Below are positions 1 through 15,000 of a stretch of DNA of 64,000 bases, in pieces; within the stretch, counting starts at the first letter, position 1, and every line of letters begins with the position of its first letter. The notes beneath the pieces are model-generated. The model was not told where the DNA came from, made no database searches, and saw nothing but the letters and a program-made list of their open reading frames with translations. The stretch covers positions 10,095,001 through 10,159,000 of the forward strand of contig NC_037651.1 of NCBI RefSeq assembly GCF_003254395.2, in the 5' to 3' direction. Origin of the DNA: Apis mellifera (Eukaryota > Arthropoda > Insecta > Hymenoptera > Apidae). Position numbers and translations under genes: made by a program.

Positions 1-1970
1 TCGATCGTGCATAGGTCGGAGAGCGCGGCCGGACTGCACGGAGAATAGAAGGAGACGCGGGCGGGGAGAAAGGAAATTTCATCGTTTTCGAAGAAACGCT
101 TTCGAAAAGGAGTTACGCGGCCCCTTTAGTCTGCCGCGTCGCGCGACTCGCTTCCCTTTCGCCCAGGAGATGCTTTCACGCTCGAGAAGCCCTTTCTTTC
201 TTCCTTTCTTCCGCCCGCCATTTCTCTCTTTCTTTCTTTCTCCCTTCACCACGAACTCTCTAATATTCTCCTCGGACTTTGTCTCTCTCTCTCTCTGTTT
301 CCTTTGCGAACGCGCTATCCCGAAAAATTGAATCTCCATTTTCACAAGGATCGCGTGGAATCGCGTGGGAAGCAGGTGGGAGGAGGTTAGAGCCGAGGAA
401 GCCGCACGACAGCTGCAACGTTCGTTCACGGCAACGTGCGTGGAAACGTTCTAATCGTGCGCGTGACCGCTGCGTGACGAGGGAAGAGGTTCCATTTTCT
501 CCTTCGATTCGAACGGTGCATGTCAAAATTGCTGGACAAAATTAATTTTTTACGTACGATTTAAAATTTTAAACCATCTTTTTCTACGGATTAAATATAT
601 ATATATGTAATTATTAATCATCGATAATTGATCGATCGATCGTTTCAATAGAAATATTCCGTAAATTTTTTTTAAGAAGCGTTTTTCAATTTTTCAACGG
701 ATTTTTCGGATTCAATCGTTTCGTATTAGAAATTCGCGCAATGTAGCAACGACTCGTCGACAATTTTTTTTATATATATTCCGCGTATACGTTCCGCGCG
801 AGAAGAATGCACGGGAAGCGGAAACTTTTTTTTCATACTCGATTCGCAAAACTTTGCAAAACTATATTAAAATTAATTTTAACGTTCAAAGCCGGCCGTA
901 AATGACGAGGATTCTTTGATCCAGCCATGTGTCTTTTTCCAATGTTTCTTTCATTTTATAATTTTCAGTTTTTTATCGTTATTTTCGTAACAAGCAAATA
1001 ACTCGAACATATTTCTTTGGAATTTCCAATTCTCAAGTTTATTATATCGTTTGTCAAATTGGAACCGCTTTCTAAATTAACTTGTTATATCATAATTATG
1101 TATTTTCTTTTCTTAATATTATTCCATATTAACTAAACTAATTTTTCTTACTTTAGTCTTATTCTTTTTTATACACATTTTTCAATCGAAATAATAAATT
1201 ATAGTAGAATAACAAATACCCAAAATCGGAAAAGAAATAATTTTGTCCAGTTATCTCCTCGAATCCTCTACCGATTACTTCTCTTTCCTTCTCCTGTACA
1301 TAATACAATTTTCACGACGTTGCTTCCAATAAATAAATTCCACCCACCTACGATCTCCATCTTGGCCTCCGCGTTGACCGCGTTGAAGCTAGGAGCCTCT
1401 GTGATCACCTCGCACTTGTATTTCCCGCTGGTGTACAGGCTCACGTTCTGGAGCAGAACTTGCTGGTGATCGGAGCGCCGATACTGAAACAAAATCGTCC
1501 ACGTCGCCCTATAAATCGCGCTACCACTAATTTCTCCCGGGTTTTCGCGACCGCCAGTTTTTCGCTTTATCTTTCCAACCGTGATCCCCCCTCCCCCTCT
1601 GCTGCCGCGAGGGGTCCAGATCGATGCGCGACTTTTCCTCCCCCTTCTCGTTTTTTTAAAACTCTCCGTCCACCATCCGAGGCGAACAACGAACGAAGAG
1701 AGGAGGGGAAAACGTTTTTTTTCGGCCACGACGATCCACCGTCACTCACCTCCCCCCGTTCCTGCACCACACTTCCCCCGCTCGCTACCTCGTTTTCCAC
1801 CGCCTCCCTCGTTCCTGCACAGACGCTGCACAGCTTCAATTATTCTTCATAGATGGAATATTACGCTATTAGGTGGGTAAGAGGCTTGCACGCGCTTATA
1901 TCGATTTATTGCCGCACAAGCGTGCAAGCCCGATCGTCGTGCTACGTGCATCGAAAGTTATTTCGACGAG
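1..1970 (+). repeat. direct duplication, copy A (1.97 kb, contains a beat exon)
   Basis: Matches 13504-15472 over its whole length, introns included. I found only three differences: one base missing in a C run near 124, one T near 210, and one extra T in a T run near 770. No substitution was seen. The block starts at the window edge, so its left end is unknown. Its right end is sharp: copy A continues with AATGGGATGCC while copy B continues into an ATGG microsatellite. Confidence 0.97.
1348..1483 (-). CDS. beat exon 4, copy A (identical duplicate exon)
   Basis: Identical to the exon at 14850-14985, including both splice sites and the flanking intron sequence. If both copies are real, they are mutually exclusive alternatives that encode the same peptide. 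If the duplication is an assembly artifact, only one exists. This copy lies nearest to the missing downstream exons, which must be to the left of the window. I saw no further beat exon between here and position 1. Confidence 0.8.
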
Positions 1971-4900
1971 AATGGGATGCCAAGATCCTCGATATTTAGC
2001 AGGTTGTCGTCGCCCCGATCATCGACATAGCCGTTCAATGTCTATCGTTTTCTGTTACGTTATCCCGTATATCCCGGCGCTAATCGAATATCGAGTTATC
2101 TCCGTATCGAAGCTGGTTCATTGGTCTTGAAGATTTTCAACGTCTGTTCACATTTATCGGCCGGTCGCAATCCGGGAAAAGCGAAACGCGCACTGTCGTG
2201 TTCGTTTCTGATAACAAAGCGGAGTGACGATGCGATGTTATTAAATTCCTAATACAAACGCGTGTCATCCGAACAAGCAAGAAGTAGATCGTAGATGTTA
2301 TCCTCCTATTTTTACCGTCTCGCGGATTCGGTATCTGACGTTATCTTTTTTCTTTTTTTTCCCCTTTCTCTTTTTTTCTTTCTTTCTTTTACTGAGCGGC
2401 TATTATTCGTCGGATATATCGGTTCTCGCGCGTGTATCGTTTTCGTATCTCTCTCTCTATCTATCTATCTTCCTCTGTTTTGGTCCAACGGGTTCTCAAC
2501 AATTGAAATTTAGAGGATAGTTTAATTCCGACTATCGTCGCACCGCGATCGGTTCAAGCGAGCAAACGAAAGAACGAACGAACGAACGGAACGAACGAAA
2601 TCCGAGAACGGAATGGACGGACGAACGATCGACGATCGCAGAGTCGGATCAACACGGTCCCGATAAGCGGTGAATTGGTCGTTGGGGGACGCGTTCGATT
2701 CGTCACAGATAACAAAGTCGCGAATATTCGTCGCTTGAGATTCGCGATCCAACTTTCCCATCGAACTTCGCTCCGGAAGGGCGAAACGTATAAAAGATAT
2801 CGTTTGATGCGAGGTAATTGATTCAGGCGCGTCGAATCCCCCTCCCCTCTTTCTCCTCGTATCGGGTTTAATAACGAACTTTAAACGGCTTAACCGGGAT
2901 GTAATCGTTTGATCGAGCCGAACAGCGTCGAAATCGATGGATACGCGAGATTATATATATGTATATGTATATTAGATTTCATCGAGGTTTTCGATCGATC
3001 GTACCCGAGATATGCTCGGTAAAAAACAGGTGTATAACAACGCACGGACAATCGATCAAGTCTCGGATGACACGCACCAACGCGATTTCCCCCTCTTTAT
3101 AACCAACGGAAGGGTTGTTTGTTCCGCGTGGCGAAATCGATACGAGAGCTCGCGAAAGGTTTTTCAGCTCGTTATTTTATCCGCCTAGCCACCGAGATTA
3201 GCGATCCGCTAGCTTTTAATGATCGATCATTGCCTCCCGTATCGCCCGCTCCCGATCCAACATTGTAATTAACGACTTATTCTTCGCTTCCGCTACTCCC
3301 ATTTACCCACCACATTTTTAATCCCGCGGACTGCGCGTCCCAAAGTGTCCGAAACCTCGCTCCTCTCTCCCGTCTCGAGAAAAATTCGATTCGATTCGAT
3401 TCGATTCGAGGGAGATCGAATTTAGGAGGAGGGAGGAAAATTCACGGGGAAAATAGTGTAATTTTTTTTATTTCGGCCGGTAGAAACCGCGGAGATGGCG
3501 AACTTGTACGCGTCCGCAGTCTTTGATTTTAATGAAAGGATTTAAGATTGGGTCTTCTCTCTGTCCTCTCTCCTACTCTCTCTCCTCCCATTCTGCCGGA
3601 TCGGCCGCGTCCCTGGCGCCAGATCAACGGAATATATGGCCTATAGGAAGTTGTATTCGCGGATGAACAAGCGACGGGACAACGCAACCGGGCAATGCAC
3701 GCGCGTGTACGTATCGGGGGATTTTCAGCTGCAAATTTAATAGCACCTACCTATCCAGAGAGGTAGGGCGGGCCAGCTGGAACGACGGGGTGGAGGATAT
3801 AGATTACGTATACGGCTCAATCTATGGAGCAGTATTTTCCTCTGGCTCACGCCCGAGCGCAGCGAGCGNNNNNNNNNNNNNNNNNNNNNNNNNAAAAAGA
3901 CACACCACCGGGTGTCTGATAAATGGATTATCAACGTTGGCGGGTCTTCCCTTTGCCCCACCACTCCTTCTCAACGTAGTAGGAATAATCGGCGATCGGA
4001 TCTCTCCACTTTATGGTATGGGTAGGAGGAGAAGAGAGAGAGAGAGATAGTTTCCAAAGGGAGGAAGAAACAACTTCTTTCTTTCTTTCCTTTTTTTAAC
4101 TGGCCAGACGAGGAGCGAGTTCCACTCCTATCTATCCATCCATCCATCCATCCATCCATCCATCCACGTGGGGGAATCACGGAGGAGGTGAGAAAAAAAG
4201 AAAGATCTCTTACTCTTAATTAAATTACTCTTAGAATAAATATAAAACGATAAATTCGCGGAGCAATACGAGTCCTCAATTTAGAGAATTTAAACTGCAT
4301 TCCTTTTTTTTTTTCCCCTCCCTCCTCGATACGTGTCCCTTTCTCGATAACAAGACACAGTTGTGTTTACAGTCGTACAGCTGCTCGATTCCGATCACCG
4401 TTTCTTTGACGTTAGACTCGATCCCTAACGATACACCCACCAGTATACCAGTTGACGAGCGCAGCCGAACCGGCGACTACTTTGGTAACTCGTAGACATC
4501 GTGGAGGTGAGAGGTGGCGTGCAAACACACTCGAACCCGTAGTCGTTCCCATAACGGCCCGAGTATACTGACTGCGCCCCGTTTTCGCGCATAGATAGAG
4601 AGATACGGATAGAGGAGGGGTGCACGACCAAGGGGTGCGAACGTTCGTGTGCTTCTCTCTCTCTCTCTCTCTCCCTCTCTTTTCTCCCTTCCTCCAATTC
4701 CTCTTCCCTCTCTCTTTCTCTCTCTCTCACCGTCCGCTTTCGTCCTTGTCATCCGCTCTGCCCGGTTCGAAAGAGAGAGAGAGAGAGAAGAGAGAGTCAG
4801 AGAGAGAGAGAGAGAGAGAGAGGAGGAGAGAGAGAGGCGAGGTGCACTCACACAGGTGTCGAGGGAGCCGTGCAGGGTTATAGGTATGGCCAGGTCGAGC

Positions 4901-7900
4901 CGTGGTCTTGCTTAATCTGATTACAAGCGGACCGGGTGGGGATCGATATTTTCGCGTGAGTTTTCCAGGCAATCGGCCGCGAGATAGCGCGGCTCGGCAA
5001 TTTTATACGCGTTCAGGCTGGTCGACCCCATTTACAACCCTGTCCATCCGTCCGTTCGTCCGTCCGTCCGTCCGTCCGTTCGTTCGTTCTCCATTCGTCC
5101 AATCCTCGTCCCTAGGTCCCTTCGTTCGTTCGTCCGTTCGTTCGCGCGTTTTATCAACCGTCCCGACCAAGCTTACGATCGCGCACGCATACGTATTTTT
5201 TTTCTTTCTCTCTTCCTTTTTTTTTTCCCCTCCCCTCCCCAATCTCTCTTTTCAACCGGCCGAGAGCTTAATCCACGCCGCGCCAACTCGCAAGACCGCG
5301 AAATTCCACCCGAATTCCGACGGTTACCAACGGAACGGTTGGTAACAACGGAAGCGAGGAGGAAACGCGGCGTTGAAATTCGTCCCCATCGTTTCGAAAC
5401 GATTAAAAATTTCGTCTAATATTTACGAGAGATGGGTTTTGATTTTACGCGGGGATTTAAACGAGGCGGAACGAGGCGAATATGTATATTTGTCCCCCTC
5501 GGATAACGGTTATTTCGAATTATCGGGGCGGGATTGAAGCTCGGTTAATTGAAGGGAACGGATGGAGGAGGAGGAGGAGGTATATATATGCTGGAACGTT
5601 ATCGGTTCCTCTTTCCAGCAACTGGTTCTAGCCAGCCGAGAGAACCGAACGATCTTTTCTTCTCTTCGTCTTATTCCTCGCTTCGTATGTCGTTCGTTCT
5701 TGCTCGCTTGCGAGGATTTCGCGTCGAAACGACGTCCCTTTACCATACGTCACGGTAGACGCGCCGCGTGATGGATGGGGCTCGGTTCCCCGCAGCCCCC
5801 GCACTCCTCGAGTTTGCGACAACGCGAAATATATGTCCCCCTTTCTTGTACCTACTAGCTGCAATGCACCACCCTTTCCTTCCCCGTTTCCTTTGTTCCT
5901 CTATCGGCGCGGAGATATCTATCCGCCTGTCCATCTCCCTTCGACTCCTCCCTCCTCCTCGAAGAAGAAATTCTCCTCTCCTCCTATCCTTTTGATTTTT
6001 TAATAAAATTATTTTTCCCACGGATGATGTTTTATCGATGATTCAGCGCCGCGGCTGTAGAACAGATCGCGCTAATCTCGTAAATCATGGACGTGTCGCG
6101 CGTTGCAAACTCGGTTGCTTTTCCGCGTATGGCGTCCGGCTTGACTTTTATCCACGAACAGGTGGAGGGGTGGAATAAATTTTCAGGTAACGACACGGGA
6201 CGCGTCGTTTCAAGAGTTTCCGGCGTTATTCCTCCCCCGTCGAGTCGTCGTCCCCCAAACGAAGCTAACTCCCGATCGTCTTTATTCGCCAGTTCGGGGC
6301 GCGGCTCGCCGCGAACCTTTCCTTCCGTGCGTGCCTCGACCATCCAACGACTCCGACTCGGGCTCGTAATCCGATTAAGCTCATCGATTTTTTCCTCCTC
6401 CTTCTTCTTCTTCTTCTCCTTTCCAATGTTATTTCCGTCGCAACTATCATCCGTGTTTCATCGAGGAACGAGACGGATGGACGAAGATCGATCATCGAAG
6501 TCCCTTCTTCTTCTTCCTCTTCTTCTTCTTCTAATTTCCGCGAGGCAAAAAGTCGCGGCGATTTATTACAGCCTCGTTCGTAAGAGAGGGAGGGTTTCGA
6601 TTCAATTAACTCTCGCGGGAGTTATTAGCAACGACCACGTCGTCGAGTAATTCCCCGATTAATTTATCGTACGATTTCGAAATTTCGCGGAGAACAACTC
6701 CTCCCCCTGTTTCGCAACTCGTCCCGTTTTCGTGGATTCTTTTCTTTTTTTCCCCCCCTCTCTTTCGTCACGCTTCACGGTGCGCTGCTCTTCCCTCGGA
6801 GTAGGACCTCTCCAGACTTTCCCGCTAACTAAGTGTTCTCCGTCCACTTTCGTCCCTCTCGGTCACGCTCTCTCCCCTTCTCCCGCCTTCGAGGAGGCCG
6901 CGCTTCCCTCCCCTCCGCGAGATACGCGACAAGTTGGTACGCCATTTGTCTACCCTACCCTCCCCTACGAAACTCCGTCTCGCGGTTTCCCGCGAGCTTG
7001 TCGCGGACGGCCGAGCAGCGGGAGGAAAAATGGTGGTCGCGTGCGTGCATCCCCCGGGGGGATGGGGACGTGGCGTGATTCGGGATTTATAAGGCGGAAG
7101 ATGAAAATCGAGGTCGAAAGTTGTGCTCGCGCGTCGAGCTCTCCTCCGCCTCCGTGGACGTCCGCCGAGCTTCGTATTATTCGTACCTCTGGAGGCTCGA
7201 CTAATGCCCGACTAATTGCCACAATGTAAATAAATATCCCCGACACGGTCGTGATCCACCTACCTCCGGGGAATACGTCTATGAGAATATACTGCGTTTG
7301 GACACGCATCGTTGCTTCGATCCCCCCCCTCCCCGCGCCTGCGCTACTGCCCCAAACTCGCTCCTCTCTCTCTCCTTTCCTTTCTTCTCGTCGCTTCCCT
7401 GAAAAAGAAGGGGTCGTCTCTTTTCTCTTTTTGGAAATATCGTTGCTCTTTCGTCCGTCGTATCGGAATTATCACCGATTTTCGTCTCCTTCTCTCTCTC
7501 TCTCTCTCCTGTTCGTCCCCAGTCTCGTTGATATTCCTCGCGAGAGTTGGCCAAACTTTCTCTCTCTCTCTTCTCCGTCGAGTTCGTAAAAGCGACGATA
7601 CGTCGAATGAGGTCGCCGCGAAGTTGGCGCGAGTTAACGCGATTATCTCTCTGTTTCGTCTGTCTTTCCTTCGAGGACGGATCTGGATCGAGGAAAGAAA
7701 AATTTGTTTCCTCGCGTATTTCGAGGAGAGGGGGAGAGGAGCGATAGGAGTTTGGAATTTGAAGAAGGGGGAGGGGGAGAGAATGGCGCGATCGAGCGAG
7801 CAGGTTTAAATCGGAAAATTCCGGATATATATACGATTGTTCGGCCGTGACTTTTCTGTCGATACTGGCCGCGCACTCGACTCGGTAGCTTCCACGGATT

Positions 7901-8993
7901 ACGCGCGAAATTGCATCCAAATCCTGTTTTTAATACCCTCGACTCGTCCACCCTTCCTGTCGATTACTTTCAATCGGGCCTCGACGATTGCTCTTTAAAT
8001 CGTAAAATATGAAAACCGGTGGAATCGCGTATCTCTCCTCCCCCCCCGATACGTACATTTTATACATATATATATATAAAACGCGATACACGTTATCGGC
8101 CTATTTTCCGCGTCCAGAATGGAACCATCCACCGCTCCGTCCTCCGAGACGAGAGAGAGAGAGAGAGAGGATTGCGACCGAAGGGACGCGACCTTCCGTT
8201 TTCCATTAATTTACGTTACGCTAATTTAATCGGCCGTCAACCGCTTTGTACTACGCAAGGGACTACGCCTCTCTCCGATCGACCGTCCGCTCCATCTATC
8301 CGTCCTTCCTTCCGTCCACCATCCATGAACGAATCCGTTCCTCTAATCGCGACGATCACTCTTTCACCCGCGGAGAGAAATTTTGTCGCGCGGAAAGAAA
8401 GGGCGATATCTTATATTCGGTCGGGTCGGATGATTTTGTCGAAATTGCTGGTTGATGGAAATAGGTTAAACGGGGGTGGGGGTGGAGGATCGCCGAATCG
8501 AAAGAGCTATGACACCGTCCGGACGGGGAGCAGGAGGAGGGGAGGGGTTGTGTTCTTTGTGCGCCCGACCCGATGCATCCGGTCGACGAGAGTAGATTGC
8601 GCCGACTGTCAATAGCAGAATAATTGAAAGACGCGCTCTTAATTAGTATCCGGCCGGGAGTTTTGCGCTCGACTGCCGCCGTTCGGGCTTATTTCTATCT
8701 GCTCTACTCTGGGAGGGTGGGAGGGAGGAAGGAAGAGAAAGAAAAAGATACAAAGGGAAGGAGAAAGAGGCGAGGAGGAGGGAAGAGAGGATGTCGAGAG
8801 GAAAAAACGGGGGGAGGAAGGGAAGGCTGGAAACGGTGGTATTTTCGCGCGAGTTGGCCGAAAGAGTCGCGCGCGAAGAGAACGTGCCCAGAATTCGAGA
8901 CTTTTGACTCGCGGTTACCAACTTTTCTTCCCTCCCTATCTTTATCGTTCTCGCCTTCCGTCAACCTTACAGTCTCCCCTCTCTCTCTCTCCC

Positions 8994-9063
<70 letters not shown>

Positions 9064-12000
9064 CCTTTAATCGCGTTAATGAAATTCCGCCACGGTTGGA
9101 TACTACGCGATACGAATTTCTTTCGTCGAGAGACGAAATCGGTGTTCCCTGCCTATATCCGTGGATCGATCGATCTATGCCGAAAATGAATTTTTCCCAA
9201 GAATAGAGGAGTAAAGTTGAAAATTTTCTTCCTCTCCCTTTCGTTTCGCCTCTTCCGTTCGACGAGAACGAGAGAGAGAGGGAACGGTAAGGGAATCGAT
9301 ATTTCGCAAAGGCGAACCGAGTAATTTTAGTTCGGTTTGAAAAATTGATAAGCCTCTGGTTGGCTCGGATCCACAGGTCTGGAAAGGGCCGTAAACACAG
9401 GGGCGAAGAGAGAGAGAGAGAGAGAGAGAGAGGAAGGCGAAAGGGCCATCCATTGTTAGACTCGGAGCACGGCCCATCGCGCGACCCATCGAATCGACCC
9501 CGTAAACTGACTCGTCGTTTACGGGGCTCGTCTGCTGCCACCGTTCCCAGCCTGCGGAAACGCGCGCACGTACTTACTTACTACCTTCCTTCTCGAGCAC
9601 CGACGTTAACGATATCTCGTTAAGTCTCGTACCCGATCGAACGATTTTCCCGCAAGGCTAAGCATTTTCGCCTCGCACGCTCGTCCTTTTCCGTTATTGC
9701 GTTTGCGATCCTCCTTCCTTCCTTCCCTTCCCTTTCCTAACGATCTTCCGTTTCTTCCACTTTGACCGCTACGACTATCGATAATGCCACTTGGAACACG
9801 GCGAAACGCGTTAATCCCACTTTTATTCTTCCTCCTCCTCCTCCTCTTCTTTCATTTTCGTTTCGTTTCGTAAGATTCTCGATATAGATTTTTTTCTTTC
9901 CCTCTTCTCGTTCGATGATAAAATAAGAAAAAAGTTAACGCAATTAATACAACGTAGGGAACGGTGTGTTTTATCGACTCGATAAAATCGAGTGAACTCG
10001 GCTCATCGGGAAGATGATCGATATTTTTGGCTCGCTTTCACCACCACCACCGCCGCCGACCTTCCGCGATCCTTTGACCTTTTCGCACCGACACGAACGT
10101 TCGTGTCGTACGATTCACCTCGCGATTCCAGGTATTCCGGATTCTCCCTCTTCCTCCACGGTTTCTTTTCCACCGATTCGAGGTCGCCATTTGCGTCATT
10201 GGTCCCGTGTATATATTTGTTAGCAAAAGCTTTGCCAGCCGTGTTCTTTCGATCGTAGATTCGATAAGCGCGAGAAGACGAAAAAGAGGGAGGGGGAAAA
10301 AGGAGTCGGAGACTCGACGACGTCGAATTAGTCGCGTTTCGAGATTCGTTACGTATCTCTTCTTTCCTCCTTTCCTTTTCCTTTCTCCCTTTCTCCTCTT
10401 TTCCGGGAATACGAAAGTGAGAAAGAGAGAGTAGTTCTTTTTCAAATACCGGGTTTACCGGGGGAATTTTAAGGGAGAAGAGATTGGATGGACGTTAAGA
10501 GGATAGAAGCGATAGCTCGAAACGCGGTGGCCGGCTCCTCTCCAAAACTTTTCTCCTATCCTTTTTCCAAAAATTTCCAATCCCTCCTTCCTTTCTTCCT
10601 TCCCTCCTTCCTTTCTCCCTTTTATCTTTCGTCCAATCGATCGATGGGTCGATATTTCGAAGAGAGAGAAATTACGCGAGTGAGTCGACGAGACGGATCG
10701 CGAAAAGAGAGCCGGCCAAGTTTACTTTATCCAAGTAAGATGCTTTTGATTCCGGGGACCGACGTTGCAACGAGAATTTTACCGGAATCGAGCGTTAATT
10801 GCGGCCCCTTTAAAACTTTCACAGCCAGCAATTAAGGTGGCACGAATTAATTAATGTTTTTCAAACCTTCCTCCTTCTTTCGCTTCCTCGCCTTTCACGC
10901 GCGTATGTGCTCGACACGACGTAAACCCGACATCCCATCTCTTTTCCATCGAAACCGACTTCTCAATCTTCTCGAACGGGACGGAGAGAAAGAGAGAGAA
11001 AGACGATCCACCATCGATCCTTTATCCCGCGAGTCGGAATGTTTCGTCCTCGGCCCGACGAGGATCGATCGCGAAGAAGGCGGCGCGAGATGGACCTTGA
11101 GATTGTGGCCTCTCTTTTCGTGGCAAGTGGTGCACACACAGGGACATTGCGCGAAGTCACGAATGTATACGGTAATTGAAAATCAATATTTGCACTCGCT
11201 TCGCTCCCATGGATGGGAATACTATACGCCTTGCGAATACTTCATTCCACAGCGATCGAAATCTTTCGAGCGTGCACCGACCGACCCCTTTCACCTCTCT
11301 CTCTCTTTCTCTCTACTTTCTTTTCTGGATCTAATCGCGCTCTTTCGAAATCCTCGAGTTGGTTCGTTTAAGCTCGGTCATCGGTATCCCTCGAAACCAT
11401 ACGATTTTCAACCGATTTGCAACAATTTTCCGACGATCGTAGATGTACGCTTACTTGGATTTACCTCGAGTCGAAAGGGATATTACTCTCTTCTCGCGGA
11501 AGAGAACGAAGAAAGGAAAGTGAGCGTTGAAAAAGTAATTGGACTCGGTTCGAGTTTTCCTCCTCGTCTCGGATCCTGCGAGACATCTCCTGGAAGGAAG
11601 GAAATCTCATCGAAGCATATCTCGTCCATATCGAACGAGAGAAGGGGGGAATAGCAGAAGGATTCTTGTTTCGAAAGTGCGTTTCCCCACCCGAGAGAGA
11701 TGTTATCTCTCATTTGAGAAGTTGGACTAGCGTTCGTCCGTTCACTCTCTCTCTCTCTCTCTCTCTCTCCCCAGAAGATAGCGGTTTCGTATTCGCATCC
11801 CGCCGCCGAGATATATGCAGGTTGCGGCGCGAATGAAAATTCAGTGGCGCGGCAAAGTGGTGGGTAATCGGCAAGAAATCGAGAAGCTGTCGTAACGTAA
11901 TGCATGCCTCCTGCTGTAGAGCGGCGGGGAACGCTTTACCGCGTAATCCTGCCGGGAGGGTCCTGGAATCGTGCGGGGAATCGTGGAGGGAAATTGCGTG

Positions 12001-15000
12001 GGAGGGATGTGTTTGCCGGTCGGATTTGTTCCCGTCTGAAAAACGTAGTAGCCTCTTCCTTTGCGGAAGTGGAAAGCGTGTAGCAGCAGTAGTAATGGTG
12101 GTGGTAGTTTGCCAAGTCGACGAGAGGTCGTGGAGGCGCGGCGTGGCGCGAGAAAAAGGGTGCAATTAAGCCGGCGTTCTCCGTTTATTTGCGCGGCGGC
12201 CGTGTCGCGGGGGAGACGAGGCAAGTGTGAACGGGGGCGAAAGGGGAGGGCGTCGGCCACCACCTTCGCCACCCTCGCGATCCATAGCGGCTGGATTGCT
12301 CAATGGGGCTGATTATGCGACCACGATCGACCGCTGTACTGCTGTTCCCCCCGCTATTTCGTACGGCTTATTCCGCGTCGATTACTGAACGTACGATTCT
12401 CGTTGTCGAAAACGTTGTCTTATCTTTCATTGGAATTGTAACGAGGATTCTCTCTTTCATCGAGTGAGAAGATCGTAATAATATTAAAGCGATTGATCGT
12501 GCGAGCGAAGTAGCTTCTTACGATCTTTGGAATTCTGGCAAGTGACGTCAAATTCTTGGAAAAAAAAAAAGAATTAGAAGTCCGATTTTGAAATTCCGCT
12601 TTGTTTCCAATCTGTATTGGAATATAATTTCGATGAACGTGTGATTTTGAAATAAATACGGAAACGTTCCGGAGATCGTTTGAACACTTGGCGCATTCTA
12701 AGAGCTGTTTCGATCGAAGAAACGGAAACTCGGGAAAGTTACTCGGCTCCCTTCCTTCCCTTCGTAAATTAGATCGACGAATCGAAAAGTTTGAAGGAGT
12801 TTGAAGCGCGAGGTTTATCCTGCCGTGGGTAGAACTGCAATCACAACAACCTTTACGCGCTCTTCTTTCTCTCTTTTCCCTTTTCACAAAAAAACGCTGT
12901 TCTCGTTGTTGTTATTTTCTCTTTGTCGAGATCGGGATCGGATTCGAAGAAGGATGGATAAAAATAAAAAGATAGTTCATCGATAAACCTCTTCCAAAGC
13001 CTCTCGTCGCGGCACGTTAGAATATTCGACCAGCCTATTTCTATCCCCGACTCGCTCAACAAGATTTATTCTTTCGAGGGCAAAAGATACGAAGAACGAT
13101 TCACAATTATACCCTTACCCTCCTCCTCCTCCTCCCCTTTTCGCAGTTATCGCCTTTACGAAGTTTTTCCTTCCATCTTCTACGCACCTCCCCCTCCCTC
13201 GAGGAAAACGAGAGTTGAAGTTTACTTTGAGAGATCTTCAGCCTAAAGTAAAGCTTCGAGATCGGCGAGAGTAAACGTCAAACGTGTGTTTCCAAAACGA
13301 GAAAAAGAGAGAGAGAGAGAGAAGGAAATTGGACGAACCGTGTCACGCGATTCCCCGTTTTACTTTTTCGTTCGAGAGAAGGAAGGGAGGGAGGAAGGAA
13401 AGGAGAAAGGGCAGAGGAGGGATGGCCGCGGGTTATTTGCCGCGTACGAAAATTTTCCACGAGGTCGGTAAAGGTACGGTAATGGCGGGTACGCGGCGGG
13501 TTATCGATCGTGCATAGGTCGGAGAGCGCGGCCGGACTGCACGGAGAATAGAAGGAGACGCGGGCGGGGAGAAAGGAAATTTCATCGTTTTCGAAGAAAC
13601 GCTTTCGAAAAGGAGTTACGCGGCCCTTTAGTCTGCCGCGTCGCGCGACTCGCTTCCCTTTCGCCCAGGAGATGCTTTCACGCTCGAGAAGCCCTTTCTT
13701 TCTTCCTTTCTCCGCCCGCCATTTCTCTCTTTCTTTCTTTCTCCCTTCACCACGAACTCTCTAATATTCTCCTCGGACTTTGTCTCTCTCTCTCTCTGTT
13801 TCCTTTGCGAACGCGCTATCCCGAAAAATTGAATCTCCATTTTCACAAGGATCGCGTGGAATCGCGTGGGAAGCAGGTGGGAGGAGGTTAGAGCCGAGGA
13901 AGCCGCACGACAGCTGCAACGTTCGTTCACGGCAACGTGCGTGGAAACGTTCTAATCGTGCGCGTGACCGCTGCGTGACGAGGGAAGAGGTTCCATTTTC
14001 TCCTTCGATTCGAACGGTGCATGTCAAAATTGCTGGACAAAATTAATTTTTTACGTACGATTTAAAATTTTAAACCATCTTTTTCTACGGATTAAATATA
14101 TATATATGTAATTATTAATCATCGATAATTGATCGATCGATCGTTTCAATAGAAATATTCCGTAAATTTTTTTTAAGAAGCGTTTTTCAATTTTTCAACG
14201 GATTTTTCGGATTCAATCGTTTCGTATTAGAAATTCGCGCAATGTAGCAACGACTCGTCGACAATTTTTTTTTATATATATTCCGCGTATACGTTCCGCG
14301 CGAGAAGAATGCACGGGAAGCGGAAACTTTTTTTTCATACTCGATTCGCAAAACTTTGCAAAACTATATTAAAATTAATTTTAACGTTCAAAGCCGGCCG
14401 TAAATGACGAGGATTCTTTGATCCAGCCATGTGTCTTTTTCCAATGTTTCTTTCATTTTATAATTTTCAGTTTTTTATCGTTATTTTCGTAACAAGCAAA
14501 TAACTCGAACATATTTCTTTGGAATTTCCAATTCTCAAGTTTATTATATCGTTTGTCAAATTGGAACCGCTTTCTAAATTAACTTGTTATATCATAATTA
14601 TGTATTTTCTTTTCTTAATATTATTCCATATTAACTAAACTAATTTTTCTTACTTTAGTCTTATTCTTTTTTATACACATTTTTCAATCGAAATAATAAA
14701 TTATAGTAGAATAACAAATACCCAAAATCGGAAAAGAAATAATTTTGTCCAGTTATCTCCTCGAATCCTCTACCGATTACTTCTCTTTCCTTCTCCTGTA
14801 CATAATACAATTTTCACGACGTTGCTTCCAATAAATAAATTCCACCCACCTACGATCTCCATCTTGGCCTCCGCGTTGACCGCGTTGAAGCTAGGAGCCT
14901 CTGTGATCACCTCGCACTTGTATTTCCCGCTGGTGTACAGGCTCACGTTCTGGAGCAGAACTTGCTGGTGATCGGAGCGCCGATACTGAAACAAAATCGT

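Larger units (their letters stand above)
1484..14849 (-). other. stretch between the two beat exon-4 copies (no gene seen)
   Basis: Contains the ends of both duplicated blocks, the N gap, the left inverted arm and microsatellites: (CCAT)n at 4132-4165, CT/GA tracts at 4650-4840, (CGTC/CGTT)n at 5043-5150, a CT tract at 8977-9066 and others. ORFs are GA/CT-repeat translations or random. I looked on the minus strand for a second beat Ig domain and saw none. Confidence 0.7.
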
